Shown: positions 16,697-27,300 of the stretch, piece by piece
Layout of the letters: each line of letters begins with the position of its first letter
How positions within the stretch are numbered: the first letter of the stretch is position 1
NCBI GenBank assembly: GCA_016712285.1
Contig: JADJRK010000001.1
Coordinates: 2,232,001 to 2,296,000, forward strand
Reading direction: 5' to 3'
DNA: 64,000 nt
From: Planctomycetota bacterium
GTDB lineage: Bacteria; Planctomycetota; UBA8742; UBA2392
The notes under the pieces: generated by a model
Told to the model about the DNA's origin: nothing
Databases searched by the model: none
Seen by the model: only the letters and a program-made list of their open reading frames with translations
Program-made: the position numbers and the translations under genes

Positions 16697-18190
16697 ATGC
16701 AGCCCTTGAACGAACAACATCGCGAGCTTTTGAGCGCATGGCTTGACGGCGAATTGACCGCCGCCGAGCAGTCGGCGATCAAGGACCTGCTGCAGCGCGA
16801 TGACGCCAAGGCCTATATCGCTGAGCTTGAACAGACGCGCATGCTGGTCACCCGTCACGCCATGGTGAAGGCACCAGCCGACCTTGCATCTCGTGTGCTC
16901 GCCCGCATCGGCGAAGGTTCGGGCGGCGCAGGGCGCGTGGCAGCGATTCATCAATTGCCGACAGCCAACTGGCGCACACCCTTGTACGCAATTGCTGCGG
17001 CGCTGGTGGTTGCCCTGGGCATCATGTTTGGCCCGGCCCTGATCAGCCCCAAGCCCGAAGCGCCCCGTGATGTGGCGCGTGAAGTCATTGAAAACAGCAA
17101 GCGCGGCGGTGACCTGACGGCTGACAAGCCGCCAGGCACAAAGTCTGACGCCGAAGGCGAATACGGAGAGGACAGAGAAGAGTTGCTCCGCCGTGCCACG
17201 GACGACTTGAAGCTGAAGCGCGAAGGCAGCAAGGGCGACACCTGGGGCGAAAACAGCGACGAGGTGAATGACGACCCCGCCGACTTGCCAAAGATGGCAC
17301 GCAGCGCCAAGCCCGGCACGGGCGCGCCGGCCAATGCCGTGCCGCCCTCGGCGCCGGCGGACGAAGAACCTCGAAAGAATGCAAAGACCGGCAAGACCGA
17401 CGGCGCCGGTAAGGTCGGCGAGAAGAGTGGAGAAGACCTCGCAGAGAGGGAGCGCGCCGAGGAACAGAATGACGGCGCAAACTCTGAGGCAGGCGAGCCG
17501 GCACCAAAGGACCGGGACAGCGGCAAGAAACTGGAGGGCGCCGCTGACGCCGATGACGCCAAAGAAAGCAAGGACGCCAATAAGGATCCAAAGACCGACG
17601 CGAAAGAAGAAGCCAAGCACGGCGACCCCGCCAAAAGCGAGACCGGCCCACGTGAGGACCGCGGCAACACCGGTCGCACAGCCGACAAGGGCGCTGACGA
17701 TACTGGCGGTGGTTCCGGCGGCAGCTCGGGCAAAGCCACAGGCGGAGGCGCCAGCAGGGGCCAGTCGCAGCCTGAACGAGCCGCCGAGAGGCCAACCGAA
17801 GAACAGGGCGCAACACCACCCGCGCCGCAGCCAGCCGAAGCTGACGCTGAAGCACACGTGGTAGTGCTGCAGGCCGACGAGGCACTGGCAGCGCAGAACG
17901 ACGTGCTCTGGATCGCAAGCCTGTACGGCGCCGCAACCCTCAACGATGAAGACGCAGGCACCGAAAGCGTCAGCGTAGACCTGCCGGAAGACCAGCTGGA
18001 AGCGCTTCTCAAGGCAATTCGCCGGCTGGCAGGTGACCAGGACTACACCACGGTGGCAGGGCCGGGCGCCGAGGCCAAAGAGCCGGCAGCCGACGCCGGC
18101 AAGATTTCAGGCTACCTGCCGGGCAAGAAGACCGAAGCAAACGCCCAAGCCCAGGCACGCACGGTGCGCGTGGTTGTGAAGTTCAAGTAA
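16697..18190 (+). CDS. Anti-sigma-like single-pass membrane protein 2 with long low-complexity linker (497 aa)
   Basis: It is the sister of the preceding gene. LNEQHRELLSAWLDGELTAA at the start matches LEQQLILHAWVDGECSSAEA there, and the C-termini end VRVVVKFK and LLIYIKLR. A membrane helix spans about residues 95-117 (PLYAIAAALVVALGIMFGPAL). Some 250 residues of Asp/Lys/Gly/Ala/Pro-rich low complexity then lead to a small C-terminal domain (about 385-497, VVLQADEALAAQNDVLWIAS). An AGGAG box (16680-16684) and a GGTGAG box both precede the ATG. A 7-bp hairpin (16656-16679) lies just upstream and might act on the leader. Function is inferred only from architecture; a sigma partner must lie elsewhere if it exists. 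Confidence 0.6.
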   Translation: MQPLNEQHRELLSAWLDGELTAAEQSAIKDLLQRDDAKAYIAELEQTRMLVTRHAMVKAPADLASRVLARIGEGSGGAGRVAAIHQLPTANWRTPLYAIAAALVVALGIMFGPALISPKPEAPRDVAREVIENSKRGGDLTADKPPGTKSDAEGEYGEDREELLRRATDDLKLKREGSKGDTWGENSDEVNDDPADLPKMARSAKPGTGAPANAVPPSAPADEEPRKNAKTGKTDGAGKVGEKSGEDLAERERAEEQNDGANSEAGEPAPKDRDSGKKLEGAADADDAKESKDANKDPKTDAKEEAKHGDPAKSETGPREDRGNTGRTADKGADDTGGGSGGSSGKATGGGASRGQSQPERAAERPTEEQGATPPAPQPAEADAEAHVVVLQADEALAAQNDVLWIASLYGAATLNDEDAGTESVSVDLPEDQLEALLKAIRRLAGDQDYTTVAGPGAEAKEPAADAGKISGYLPGKKTEANAQAQARTVRVVVKFK

Positions 18191-18256
18191 GCGTCCGTCG
18201 CCGGTACACGAAACCGCAGCCTTCCCCGCAGGCAGTTCGCGCGGCACACTTGCGCC

Positions 18257-21200
18257 GTGGACCCCGTTGACCCTCGAAAGTTTGACTGGCCAATCCCCGA
18301 GCCTGACAGCGCCGAAGAGCTGGCGCTTTCAGCCGACGAGTCATTGCAGAAAGCCGCCGAAGGCCTCAGCGTTGACCTGAACCGTCTGCCAGCGCCGCTG
18401 TCGCAAGGCTTTGCCGAGCTGCTTGCCGAGTGCTTTGACCACTCGCCTTCGCCCAGTGAATCTGTCTATGCCATTGAACGCATGTTCGCCGCCACACCGG
18501 CCGCAGTGGCCGATTTCGTGAGCAGCGCGCTGCTGTCGCCTCGCGCCTTTCGCAGGTTGTTCACGTTGCTTGGTCACTCCCGTGTGCTGGGGCGCTTTCT
18601 GCTGATGCACGGCTGGCGCGAGTTTCTTCAGCTGAGTGAGACACAGCTTGCGGCGCCGGTCACGAAGGCCGAAGTCATGACGGCCACGCGCGCCCGCATC
18701 GCCGCCGGCGACGACATTCGGTCCGCGCTGCGCATCGCCCACTACATGTCTGCCCTGCGCGTCTTGTACCGCGAAGCCGTACTGCAACGCCCAATCGAAG
18801 AAACCGGCGCCGAGATCAGTGCTTTGGCCGACGCCGCCCTCGAGATCGCGCTCGAGCATGCACGGCACGAGCTGTCGGTAAGAGGCTTGGCGCCCGCGCC
18901 GGACTTCCGGTTCTGCGTGATCGCCATGGGCAAGCTGGGCGCCAGCGAGTTGAACTATTCGTCTGACATTGACCTGATGTTTCTATTCGACGGAGAAGGG
19001 CCAGAACGCCTAGGCGCGCAAGGCTATGCCGTACGGCTGGCAGAGGCGTTGATCCCGCTGCTGGACGACGTGACCGAGCATGGCCGCGTGTTTCGCGTAG
19101 ACACCAGGCTGCGGCCTGAGGGCAAGCGCGGCCGGCTGGCCCGCAGCCTGCAGGGCACGCTGGACTATTACTTCAGCTTCGGCACCACGCTTGAGCGCCA
19201 GGCGTTGATCAAGGCGCGCGCAGCGGCCGGCGATGTCGCTCTGGGCCACGAGATGGTCGAAAAGCTGCAGCCATGGATCTTCCGCAAGTACCTGACGGTC
19301 GAAGAGATCAACCAGATCCAGGCCCTGAAACGCAGCATCGAGCAGCGCACCGGCGACCGCGACGAACAGTTCACCGACGTGAAGACCGGGTTTGGCGGCA
19401 TCCGCGACATTGAGTTCGTGACGCAGTTCCTGCAGTTGCTCAACGGCGGGCGCATTGAGGGCGTGCGACGCCCGGCGACACTGGCAGCGCTTGATGCGCT
19501 GGCGCGCCAGGGCGTGTTGAACCCGCACGAGGCACTGGAGCTGGCAGACGCTTATCGCTTCCTGCGTTCGGTCGAGCATCGGCTGCAATTGTGGGAAGGC
19601 GCGCAGACCCACACCTTGCCGGCGCACGGCAACGCTCTGGTTCGCATCGGCCGGGCGTTGGGCCTTCGCGGCCCGCGGCCCATGGACCCGGCACGTCGCC
19701 TGGTGCACGCATTGCAGAAACACACGTTGCGCTCGCGCGGGTTGATGGTGAGGCTGTTTGCAGGGTTGTTTGACTCGCACCGCTCGCCGGCCGAAAGCGA
19801 GTTGGTGCTGGACCACGACATGGGCGACGAGCAGGCGACAGGTATCCTGGCGCCGTACGGGTTCACCGACCCGGCGGGCGCATTCCGCGCGATTCGCGAG
19901 CTCGCCGAAGAGACGCAGGAGAACCGCCTGTACGGGCCGCGCGCGCGAAAGTACCTCGCCAGCATGATGCCGGCGCTGCTGGACTTCTGCGGCAAATCGC
20001 CGCAGCCCGACTTCACACTGCTGAACTTTGAGCGCATCTGCGCCAACCTCGGCGCCAAGACCGTCTTGTTTGAACTGGTCGCAGAAGACCCGCGCGCGCT
20101 TGCCATCTTTGGCAGCATTGCCGCGCAGTCGCAGTGGCTTACCGACATCCTGGCGCGGCGGCCGGGGCTGGTCGATGAGTTCATTGACGGCCTGCAGACC
20201 TTTGCCGCGCTCGACAAACAGCGCCTGCGCGACGACCTGCACAGCCGCGTGGCCTTCGCCCAGGACGCGGTCGATGCGCTGTTCTGGCAGCGTGACGTCG
20301 AGCTGCTGCGCATCGGGCTGTTTGACGTCAACGGCCGCACGCCGCTGCCCGAGACACTGCGCGAGCTGGCGGCACTGGCCGATGTGCTGCTTGAGTTCGC
20401 GCTGCGCAACGCACTGGTAAGCGAACTGGCGCGCGAGTCAGGCATGGACGAAGCAACTGTGCGCGACCACTTTGTCGTCATTGCAATGGGCAAGCTGGGC
20501 TCCGGCGCCATGAACTACGCCAGCGACCTTGACCTGGTGTTTGCCTACGACCCCGCCGCATTTGGCGACGCGGCAGCAGCGCAAGCCTTCTACGTGCGGC
20601 TGGCACGGCGGCTGCGCGACCTGCTTTCCCAAAGTGGCGAGCGCGGCAAGCTGTATGAAGTCGACCTGCGGCTGCGACCGCGCGGCAAGAGCAGCCCGCT
20701 TGCCGTGACACTGGACGAGCTGGAAAAGTACCTGCGTCAGGATGCGGGGTACTGGGAACGCATCGCGGCCACGCGTGCGCGTGTGCTTGACACGTCAACG
20801 GCGGCAGGCCAGCGCGCCAGCACAATCCTGGATGCCTTTGTGTTCGGGGCACCCGTCGACGTACAGGCCACGCGGGACATGCGGACGCGCCTGGAAGGCG
20901 AGGCCCCGACCGGTGGCATGAAACGGGGACGCGGCGGCACGCTGGACATCGAGTTTCTGCTCGCGCACCTGCAGATGTTGCACGGCCTGCGCGAGCCAGG
21001 CCTGTGGGAGGCGATTGAGCAGTTGGCGGCGCGCGGGGCACTGGATGCCGCCGACGAGGACGCGATCGCGGGCACCTACGCGTTTCAGCGCCAGGTCGTC
21101 AACCGCCTGCAGATTCTGGATGGCGTGTCGCGGCACGAATTGCCGCAGGACGGCGCGCTCGAAGTATTCGCGCGGCGCATGGGTTACCAGCCGGGCACGG

Positions 21201-21286
21201 CATCCGGCGCGGCCCGACAACTGACCGAAGAACTTGCCTGGCACCGCGACAACGCGCGCAGGATGTTCGAGAAGTACGTGCGCTGA
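18257..21286 (+). CDS. glnE: Bifunctional glutamine-synthetase adenylyltransferase/adenylyl-removing enzyme
   Basis: GlnE adds AMP to a tyrosine of glutamine synthetase to inactivate it and removes the AMP by phosphorolysis, under PII control. Both nucleotidyltransferase domains are visible: the N-terminal adenylyl-removing one with GKLGASELNYSSDIDL (about residues 222-240) and the C-terminal adenylylating one with GKLGSGAMNYASDLDL (about 743-760). Each has the G-S/A...D-x-D metal site. The regulatory helical region between them contains IKARAAAGD and FGGIRDIEF. At 1009 residues the length is typical. The start is GTG at 18257; no in-frame ATG lies upstream near a better site. No glnA or glnB is adjacent in this window. 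Confidence 0.93.
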   Translation: MDPVDPRKFDWPIPEPDSAEELALSADESLQKAAEGLSVDLNRLPAPLSQGFAELLAECFDHSPSPSESVYAIERMFAATPAAVADFVSSALLSPRAFRRLFTLLGHSRVLGRFLLMHGWREFLQLSETQLAAPVTKAEVMTATRARIAAGDDIRSALRIAHYMSALRVLYREAVLQRPIEETGAEISALADAALEIALEHARHELSVRGLAPAPDFRFCVIAMGKLGASELNYSSDIDLMFLFDGEGPERLGAQGYAVRLAEALIPLLDDVTEHGRVFRVDTRLRPEGKRGRLARSLQGTLDYYFSFGTTLERQALIKARAAAGDVALGHEMVEKLQPWIFRKYLTVEEINQIQALKRSIEQRTGDRDEQFTDVKTGFGGIRDIEFVTQFLQLLNGGRIEGVRRPATLAALDALARQGVLNPHEALELADAYRFLRSVEHRLQLWEGAQTHTLPAHGNALVRIGRALGLRGPRPMDPARRLVHALQKHTLRSRGLMVRLFAGLFDSHRSPAESELVLDHDMGDEQATGILAPYGFTDPAGAFRAIRELAEETQENRLYGPRARKYLASMMPALLDFCGKSPQPDFTLLNFERICANLGAKTVLFELVAEDPRALAIFGSIAAQSQWLTDILARRPGLVDEFIDGLQTFAALDKQRLRDDLHSRVAFAQDAVDALFWQRDVELLRIGLFDVNGRTPLPETLRELAALADVLLEFALRNALVSELARESGMDEATVRDHFVVIAMGKLGSGAMNYASDLDLVFAYDPAAFGDAAAAQAFYVRLARRLRDLLSQSGERGKLYEVDLRLRPRGKSSPLAVTLDELEKYLRQDAGYWERIAATRARVLDTSTAAGQRASTILDAFVFGAPVDVQATRDMRTRLEGEAPTGGMKRGRGGTLDIEFLLAHLQMLHGLREPGLWEAIEQLAARGALDAADEDAIAGTYAFQRQVVNRLQILDGVSRHELPQDGALEVFARRMGYQPGTASGAARQLTEELAWHRDNARRMFEKYVR

Positions 21287-21291
21287 TTTCG

Positions 21292-22047
21292 CTATTCAAT
21301 CTTCAGCGATTCGCCTTCACGCAGCGATGCCGGCTGGCCCTTGGCGTCCAGCAACGTGACCTGCACCACCTCGTGATTGCCCGTGGGCAGCTTGAAGTCC
21401 AGCTCAAGGGGCCGGCCCGCAAGGTCCGTCAAAGCCGTGCCATCGGCGGTCTTTAGTGCTTCGCGCTGCGTTTCCAGGGATTCGCTGCTGGTCAATGAGA
21501 TGCGCACCAGCGTAGGCCCAAGCCGAAAGTCGGCGACGCCGTCCAGCTCGTCCACCCAGGCCAGGTCGCCGATCTTTTCGCCCGCTTTGTGCACGAAACG
21601 GGCCGAGACCCTCTTGCCGCCCTTGTACAGGACAATCTCAAACAGGGCGCGGTCAAGCGAGCCGCCCAGCAACGTCACGCGCGCGCTGCCACCGACCGTG
21701 ACCTCGACGCTCTGCGAAATCTCCGACTTCTCGGCGCCGCGCTGGGTGCGAATCGCATACACATAGGTCTTGCCGGCGGTCACGTCCTTGTCCACCCACG
21801 CCAGCGTCGAAGCGTCAAGGTCCGCCGCAATGCTGAACGTGGTGCCTTCTTTTGTGGAGCGCAGCACATGGATCCGGTGCGGGCGCGGCGTCGCCGGCAA
21901 CGAAAACGCCAGGCTGACGCTGTCGCCAGTGGCCAGCGCAAGCGGAGCGTTCGGCTTGGGCGGCGCGACCTGACCGGAAGTCACACCGCCGGCCAGGAAA
22001 ACTCCCGCCATGACCAGGACGGCAAACATCACGAAACAACGCTTCAT
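21292..22047 (-). CDS. Exported fibronectin-type-III-like protein (251 aa)
   Basis: The signal peptide begins MKRCFVMFAVLVMAGVFLAG. The mature part has a beta-sandwich domain (about 30-125) with features of fibronectin type III, including the typical 'WVDKDVTAGKTYVYAIRT' strand-turn near its end. A second beta-rich half (about 130-251) ends in SLREGESLKIE. I chose ATG 22047 because it begins directly with the signal peptide; GTG 22074 adds nine residues. The gene is convergent with glnE (five-base gap, no terminator visible) and divergent from mgtE. A binding or wall-associated role is inferred from the fold only. Confidence 0.7.
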   Translation of the reverse strand: MKRCFVMFAVLVMAGVFLAGGVTSGQVAPPKPNAPLALATGDSVSLAFSLPATPRPHRIHVLRSTKEGTTFSIAADLDASTLAWVDKDVTAGKTYVYAIRTQRGAEKSEISQSVEVTVGGSARVTLLGGSLDRALFEIVLYKGGKRVSARFVHKAGEKIGDLAWVDELDGVADFRLGPTLVRISLTSSESLETQREALKTADGTALTDLAGRPLELDFKLPTGNHEVVQVTLLDAKGQPASLREGESLKIE

Positions 22048-22123
22048 GCGCGTGATTGTGGCTTGTCGCCGCACCTTCGGGAATGCCTAATTCCTGCCTT
22101 CACCGCCATCACGGAGACTGCCC

Positions 22124-23497
22124 ATGGCACTGGCGCACCTCATTACGCCCGAAATTGCCGACATGTTGCGCTCGGGCGACTTCACCGGGTTCCGGGCGCT
22201 GTCCGAAGAATTCCATGCAGCCGACATGGCCGAGATTCTTGAGTCGGTGCCGAACGACAAACTGTTGATCGCTTTTCTCGCGCTTGCCAATGACCGCCAG
22301 TCCGAAGTGTTTGAGTACCTGAACCCCGACAGCCAGGTGCGCCTGCTGAACGAGTTTCGCCCGGAAGTGCTGTCGCGCCTGTTGCACGACCTTTCCGACG
22401 ACGCGCGCACCGAGCTGTTCAAGGAGCTTCCGGGTCCGGTTACGCGCCGGCTGCTGGAAGTGCTTGACCCGGAGGTCCGCAAACAGGCGCTTGCCCTGCT
22501 GGGTTACGACGACCACAGCACCGGGCGGCTGATGACGCCCGAGTTTCTGCACATCAACAGCGATGCCACCGCGGCCGACGTGCTGACCAAGGTGCGCCGC
22601 TTTGCCGATGAAGTGGAAACTGTGTACGTCATTTATGTGATCGACAGCGCCCAGCGCCTGATCGGTACCGTGAGCCTGCGCGACGTGGTGATCTCGGCGC
22701 CAGAGCGCAAAGTCAGCGAGTTCATGACCCAGAACATGGTCTTTGCCAAGGCCAGCGACGACCGCGAACACGCGCTTGCCCTGCTTCGTGACTATGACCT
22801 GCTTGCGCTGCCCGTGGTGGACTCGAAGGACCGGCTGGTCGGCATTGTCACGTTTGACGACCTCCACGACGTGGCCGAGGAAGAAGCCACCGAGGACATT
22901 CTCAAGATGCACGGTGTCGCAACCAAGCTGGACGACTACTTCGACGCCGCTGTCCTGAAAAAGTACCGCAGCCGGGTGATCTGGCTTCTTGCATTGGTGC
23001 TGGTGGGTGCCGCGAGCGTACTGATCCAGCAGGAGTACAACCCGATTCTCGCGCAACTGCCGCTGCTGGCAGCGTACATCACGCTGCTTGCGGCAAGTTC
23101 GGGCAACGTGGGCACGCAAAGCGCCGGCATCCTGATCCGTGCGGTCAGCACGCCCGACTTTGACCGCAGGCGCCTGCTGAAGATTTTCAGTCTCGAGGTG
23201 CTTGTCGGCCTGGGCCTGGCGCTGACCATGGCGGCGGCCGCATGCGGGCTGGTGCTGGCACGCGGGGCTGAGTTGCAGTCACTGGGCGGACACGAAGTGC
23301 ACGAGGTTGCGATCATCCTTGGCCTGGCCATGTTCGCCGCGATTGTCACCAGCAACACGTTAGGCGCTGCAATCCCGCTGATCATGAAGGCCCTGAAAGT
23401 AGACCCCGCGGTCGCCGCCGGCCCGTTCATTACAACGGCAGCCGACATCGTGACCGTGCTGATTTACTTCAATATTGCGGCGGCCATGATTGCCTGA
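22124..23497 (+). CDS. mgtE: MgtE-family magnesium transporter
   Basis: MgtE is a Mg2+-gated Mg2+ channel of the inner membrane. The usual order is present: N-terminal superhelical domain (about 1-125, with repeated LLxxLSDD-like turns), two CBS domains (about 130-250, GRLMTPEFLHINSDATAADV and VSEFMTQNMVFAKASDDREH), then five membrane helices (about 285-457). Pore signatures are SSGNVGTQSAGILIRA and DPAVAAGPFITTAADI. The length (457) is typical. A GGAG box lies eight bases before the ATG. It probably stands alone. Cobalt transport is an alternative activity known for the family. Confidence 0.93.
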   Translation: MALAHLITPEIADMLRSGDFTGFRALSEEFHAADMAEILESVPNDKLLIAFLALANDRQSEVFEYLNPDSQVRLLNEFRPEVLSRLLHDLSDDARTELFKELPGPVTRRLLEVLDPEVRKQALALLGYDDHSTGRLMTPEFLHINSDATAADVLTKVRRFADEVETVYVIYVIDSAQRLIGTVSLRDVVISAPERKVSEFMTQNMVFAKASDDREHALALLRDYDLLALPVVDSKDRLVGIVTFDDLHDVAEEEATEDILKMHGVATKLDDYFDAAVLKKYRSRVIWLLALVLVGAASVLIQQEYNPILAQLPLLAAYITLLAASSGNVGTQSAGILIRAVSTPDFDRRRLLKIFSLEVLVGLGLALTMAAAACGLVLARGAELQSLGGHEVHEVAIILGLAMFAAIVTSNTLGAAIPLIMKALKVDPAVAAGPFITTAADIVTVLIYFNIAAAMIA

Positions 23498-23649
23498 TGC
23501 TGCGCCGAACGAACCCGGGGCAGGCCGCAGTCAAATCCGGATCGCGTCGGGCCCCGTACTCTATTGCATGATTCCTATGTTCAGTCCGATGTGATAGATT
23601 TGCGCGCCTGCCAATAGGCAGTGCCGTTGTCCCGATGCAAGGAGCCGTC

Positions 23650-24363
23650 ATGCAGTACCGTATGTGGATGATCCCGGTCGCTGTTCTGTGCGCCCTGTTG
23701 CTGGTCGCCGGTTGCCGCAACACGGCAGCGAAGGGCAACTCCGAGTCCAACGCGTGCAGCGGAGACAACACCAAGCCCGAAAACAAACCGCCAGAGAACA
23801 AGGCGCCAGAAAACACAGAGCCTGAAATTGACCCAGAAACCGGCGAGGTGTGCCTGCTGCCACCCACGGCCCAGCCGGACGACCTTGGCGGCCTGCTGAA
23901 AGTGGGCGAAACCGCCCCGGAGATAACGCTGACCGACACACGCACCGGCAAAGACGTCAAGCTCAGTGAAATGAAGGGCCGGACAGTGCTGCTTTTCTTC
24001 TGGGCCAGCTGGTGCCCGACCTGCAAGATGGCGTGCCGCACGAATGGCTCGTTGTGGAAGATGATGAAGGTGATCGACGAGTCACCCGAATCCAACGTGA
24101 TGATCCTTGGCATTGGCACCGGCAGCGACGACAACGCCGACTCACAGAAGGCGTTTCTGGACTCGAATGAATGCACCTGGACCAGCACCTTCGATGCCGG
24201 CAATAAAGTAGAAGAAAAGTACGGCGTGCTGGGCGTGCCCACGGCCGTGGTTGTGGGCAGCGACGGCAAGATCCTGACCTTTGGCCGGTACGAGCGCGAC
24301 TGGCGTGACCGGCTGCTGGAATACCTGAAGCAGGAATGCGTTCAGAAACCGGAAGGCAAGTAG
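23650..24363 (+). CDS. TlpA/ResA-like thioredoxin-fold lipoprotein (237 aa)
   Basis: A lipoprotein signal with lipobox VAGC (about residues 18-21) is followed by a Pro/Glu/Asn linker. A thioredoxin fold follows with the active site WCPTC and a cis-proline (GVPTAVVV). VGETAPEITLTDTRTGK is the usual start of AhpC/TSA/redoxin-type domains. An additional Cys (KMAC) lies just after the CxxC. It likely reduces or isomerises disulfides outside the cytoplasm. I chose ATG 23650 because AAGGAG precedes it by five bases; an ATG at 23635 has no such site. The following kinase gene begins nine bases after the stop, so the two are probably one operon. Confidence 0.85.
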   Translation: MQYRMWMIPVAVLCALLLVAGCRNTAAKGNSESNACSGDNTKPENKPPENKAPENTEPEIDPETGEVCLLPPTAQPDDLGGLLKVGETAPEITLTDTRTGKDVKLSEMKGRTVLLFFWASWCPTCKMACRTNGSLWKMMKVIDESPESNVMILGIGTGSDDNADSQKAFLDSNECTWTSTFDAGNKVEEKYGVLGVPTAVVVGSDGKILTFGRYERDWRDRLLEYLKQECVQKPEGK

Positions 24364-24372
24364 CGCGGCGGC

Positions 24373-27300
24373 ATGAGCGACGACCCACTTCTGAACAAGG
24401 GCGAGCTTGGCCCTTACAAGATCGAGCGCAAGTTGGGCCAGGGCGCCATGGGCGGCGTATACCTGGCGCGGCATCGCGTGCTTGACGTTTACCACGCCAT
24501 CAAGGTCATTCACCCGAAACTGATCGGCGACCAGACACTGGTCGAGCGATTCCTGCGTGAAGCCCGCAACACTGCGCGGCTCAAGCACATGAACATCGTG
24601 CAGGTAGTCGGCGCGGACCAGGTGGACGGCATCTACTACCTGGCCATGGAGTTCGTCGAGGGCAAGACGCTTGAACAGATCATGCGCTCGCCAGGGCTGA
24701 ACCTGCATGACGCTGTGCGCTACATCCACATGGTCGCCAACGCGTTGGCATACGCGCATTCACGCAACATCATCCATCGCGACATCAAGCCCGCCAACAT
24801 CATGATCAATGAAGAAGACATCGCCAAGCTGATGGACTTCGGCCTTGTGCGCGATGTCGGGCAACCGGAAGGCGCTGAAAGCGGCGAGCAGTTGACCATG
24901 GCCGGCTACATCATGGGCACGCCGCAATACATGCCGCTGGAGCAGTGGCAGGGCGAAGGCGTGGACCATCGCAGCGACATCTACGCCCTTGGTGCAACGC
25001 TGTACGTGATGCTGTGCGGCAAGCTGCCGTTCCCGGGCAAGAACGCGCGCGACATTTTCCGCAACGTGCTGACTTCGCAGGCCAAACTGGTCAACGAACA
25101 CAACCCTGACATCGACCGCGACCTCGCTGCGATCGTGCACAAGGCAATCGCGCCCGAAAAAGATGACCGCTACCAGACGACACAGGAGTTCGCGCTCGCC
25201 CTGGAAGCATGGTGGGACCAGCACCCCTACCAGGGCACCAGCCTGTTCAAAGCGCCGACTATGGATGAAACGCGCGGCGTGACAGGTGCGCGGTCTGTAC
25301 TGTCTTCGAGTTCGGCCAACACCAAGGCCACGACGGCCCAGCCAGCCGCCACGCGCGCCATGCTGCAACACGGCAGCACGCTGGAGGGCAGCACGCCCAC
25401 GTCGATGGATTCGCTCAAGCGCAGCAAGGCGCCGCTGATTGCCGTGGCCCTGCTGGTCGTGATTGCAGCCGCGGTTGGCGCGTTCATCATCTTCGGCGGC
25501 AAAGACAACGGCGGCGGCGGCGCAGTACAGCTTTCTCTCGAACTGGCGATACCGCCCGACCGCGCATTGGAGGCCCTGCCGCTGGCGGTGAACAAGAAGA
25601 CGTTCAGCGTGGCAGGCACCTGCAACGGCGACGTCACGCTGAACAACGAGCCATACACGCTTGGCAGCCCTATCGACTTGCAACCCAAGCTCAACGTTCT
25701 GCTTGTTAGAGCCACACTGGGTGAATCCACCCTTGAACGCACACTGTTCGTGCTGCTGGATGAACAGTCGCCTGTGCTTACGGTACCCGACCTCACCGGC
25801 CGCGACGGCAACGTAATCCCCACAACCGTTTCGACCTACAAGCTCAAGGGCACGGTGAAGGACGAAGTCAGCGGTCTGGAAGGGCTGAAGGTTACGCTGC
25901 TGATCGACGGCGATGCGCGCGAGATGATTCCTGACGCGCAAGGCGGGTTCGAACGCGACATTCCGGTAAGCGAAAAAGACGTCACGCTTGAGCTGACCGC
26001 CACCGACCGCGCGGGCAACCAGTCGCTCGCGCTCACCTTCTGGGTCAGCCCTGAGCGCGACCCGCTGCTGTTCATGGAAGAGCCAAAGGACGCCGCCTGG
26101 GTTACCACCGAGACCTTCACGCTCAGTGGCAAGCTCAGCAAGAGCCGAGGCGTGACACTGACAGTCGACGGCGAGCCGGCCAAGCTTGATACCGACGGTA
26201 ACTTCAGCGCAAGCGTGACACGCGCCCCCGGCCGCCACGACATTGCCTTGGTCGCGACGGACCGCATCGGCAACAAGCGCGAAACCAAGCGTTCCGTGGT
26301 CGTGGACCTTGAGCCGCCCAGGCTTACGCTGGAAGAACCTCAGGCCGGCACCCGGCGCGTCGAATCTGTGCCCGCCGCCATCGCGGTGAAAGGCAAACTG
26401 GACAGCGCCGATGCGGTGCTGACGGTCAACGGCAACGTGGTCACGGTCAACCCCGACGGCAGCTTCGCTACCGATGTGCAAGTCGACGCCTTTGGTACCT
26501 TCAAGGTCACGGTCGAGGCCACCGATCCCGCTCGGCGCAGCACACCGGCCGAGGTCGCAATTGATGTCAAGCGCCTGCTGTACAAGCCGCTGGAGAAGAA
26601 CGCCCAGGGCTATCAGGTTTACGAGCGGCTGAGCGACGGCATGAAGATGGTGCTCGTGCCCGGCGGCAAGTTTAAACGCGGCGTGGCGGACGTGCTGCCT
26701 GATGCCCGAGAGCGCGAGATTGAGCTGTCGCCATACCTGATTGCGATGTACGAGGTGACGAGGGCGCAATTCGCGAAATTCCTGACGGAATCGCGCGTGA
26801 ACGCTGACGACGCGCTGGGCCGCCGCTGGCTGGTCAAGGACGAGACGGGCGAGTTCGCGGGCCTTCGGGTCGCAGGCAATCAATGGAGCGCCGCCGAGGG
26901 CGAAGGCCTGTTTCCGGTCACGTACGTGACCTGGACCGGCGCGCAAGCGTACTGCAAGTGGGCCGACGCCGACGCTGGCGACTTGCCCAGCGAGGCCCAA
27001 TGGGAGTTCGCTGCACGCGGAACTGACGGGCGCCCGTTTCCGTGGGGTACCGAGCCGGTGAACACCCGGCGCGCCAACATCAAAATCACGGGCCGCGACG
27101 CCACTGTCACCGGCGACACCATGGCGGATGGCGACTCGCCGTTTGGGTTGCGCATGATGGCAGGCAACGTCGAAGAGTGGTGCCTCGACTGGTATGAGGA
27201 AGGCGGCTATGCGCTGCCGGGCCAGCAGGGCAAAGACCCGGTGTTGCGCACCAAGCCCGGCGCCAGCAATCGGCGCGTTGCGCGCGGCGGCAGCTGGCAA

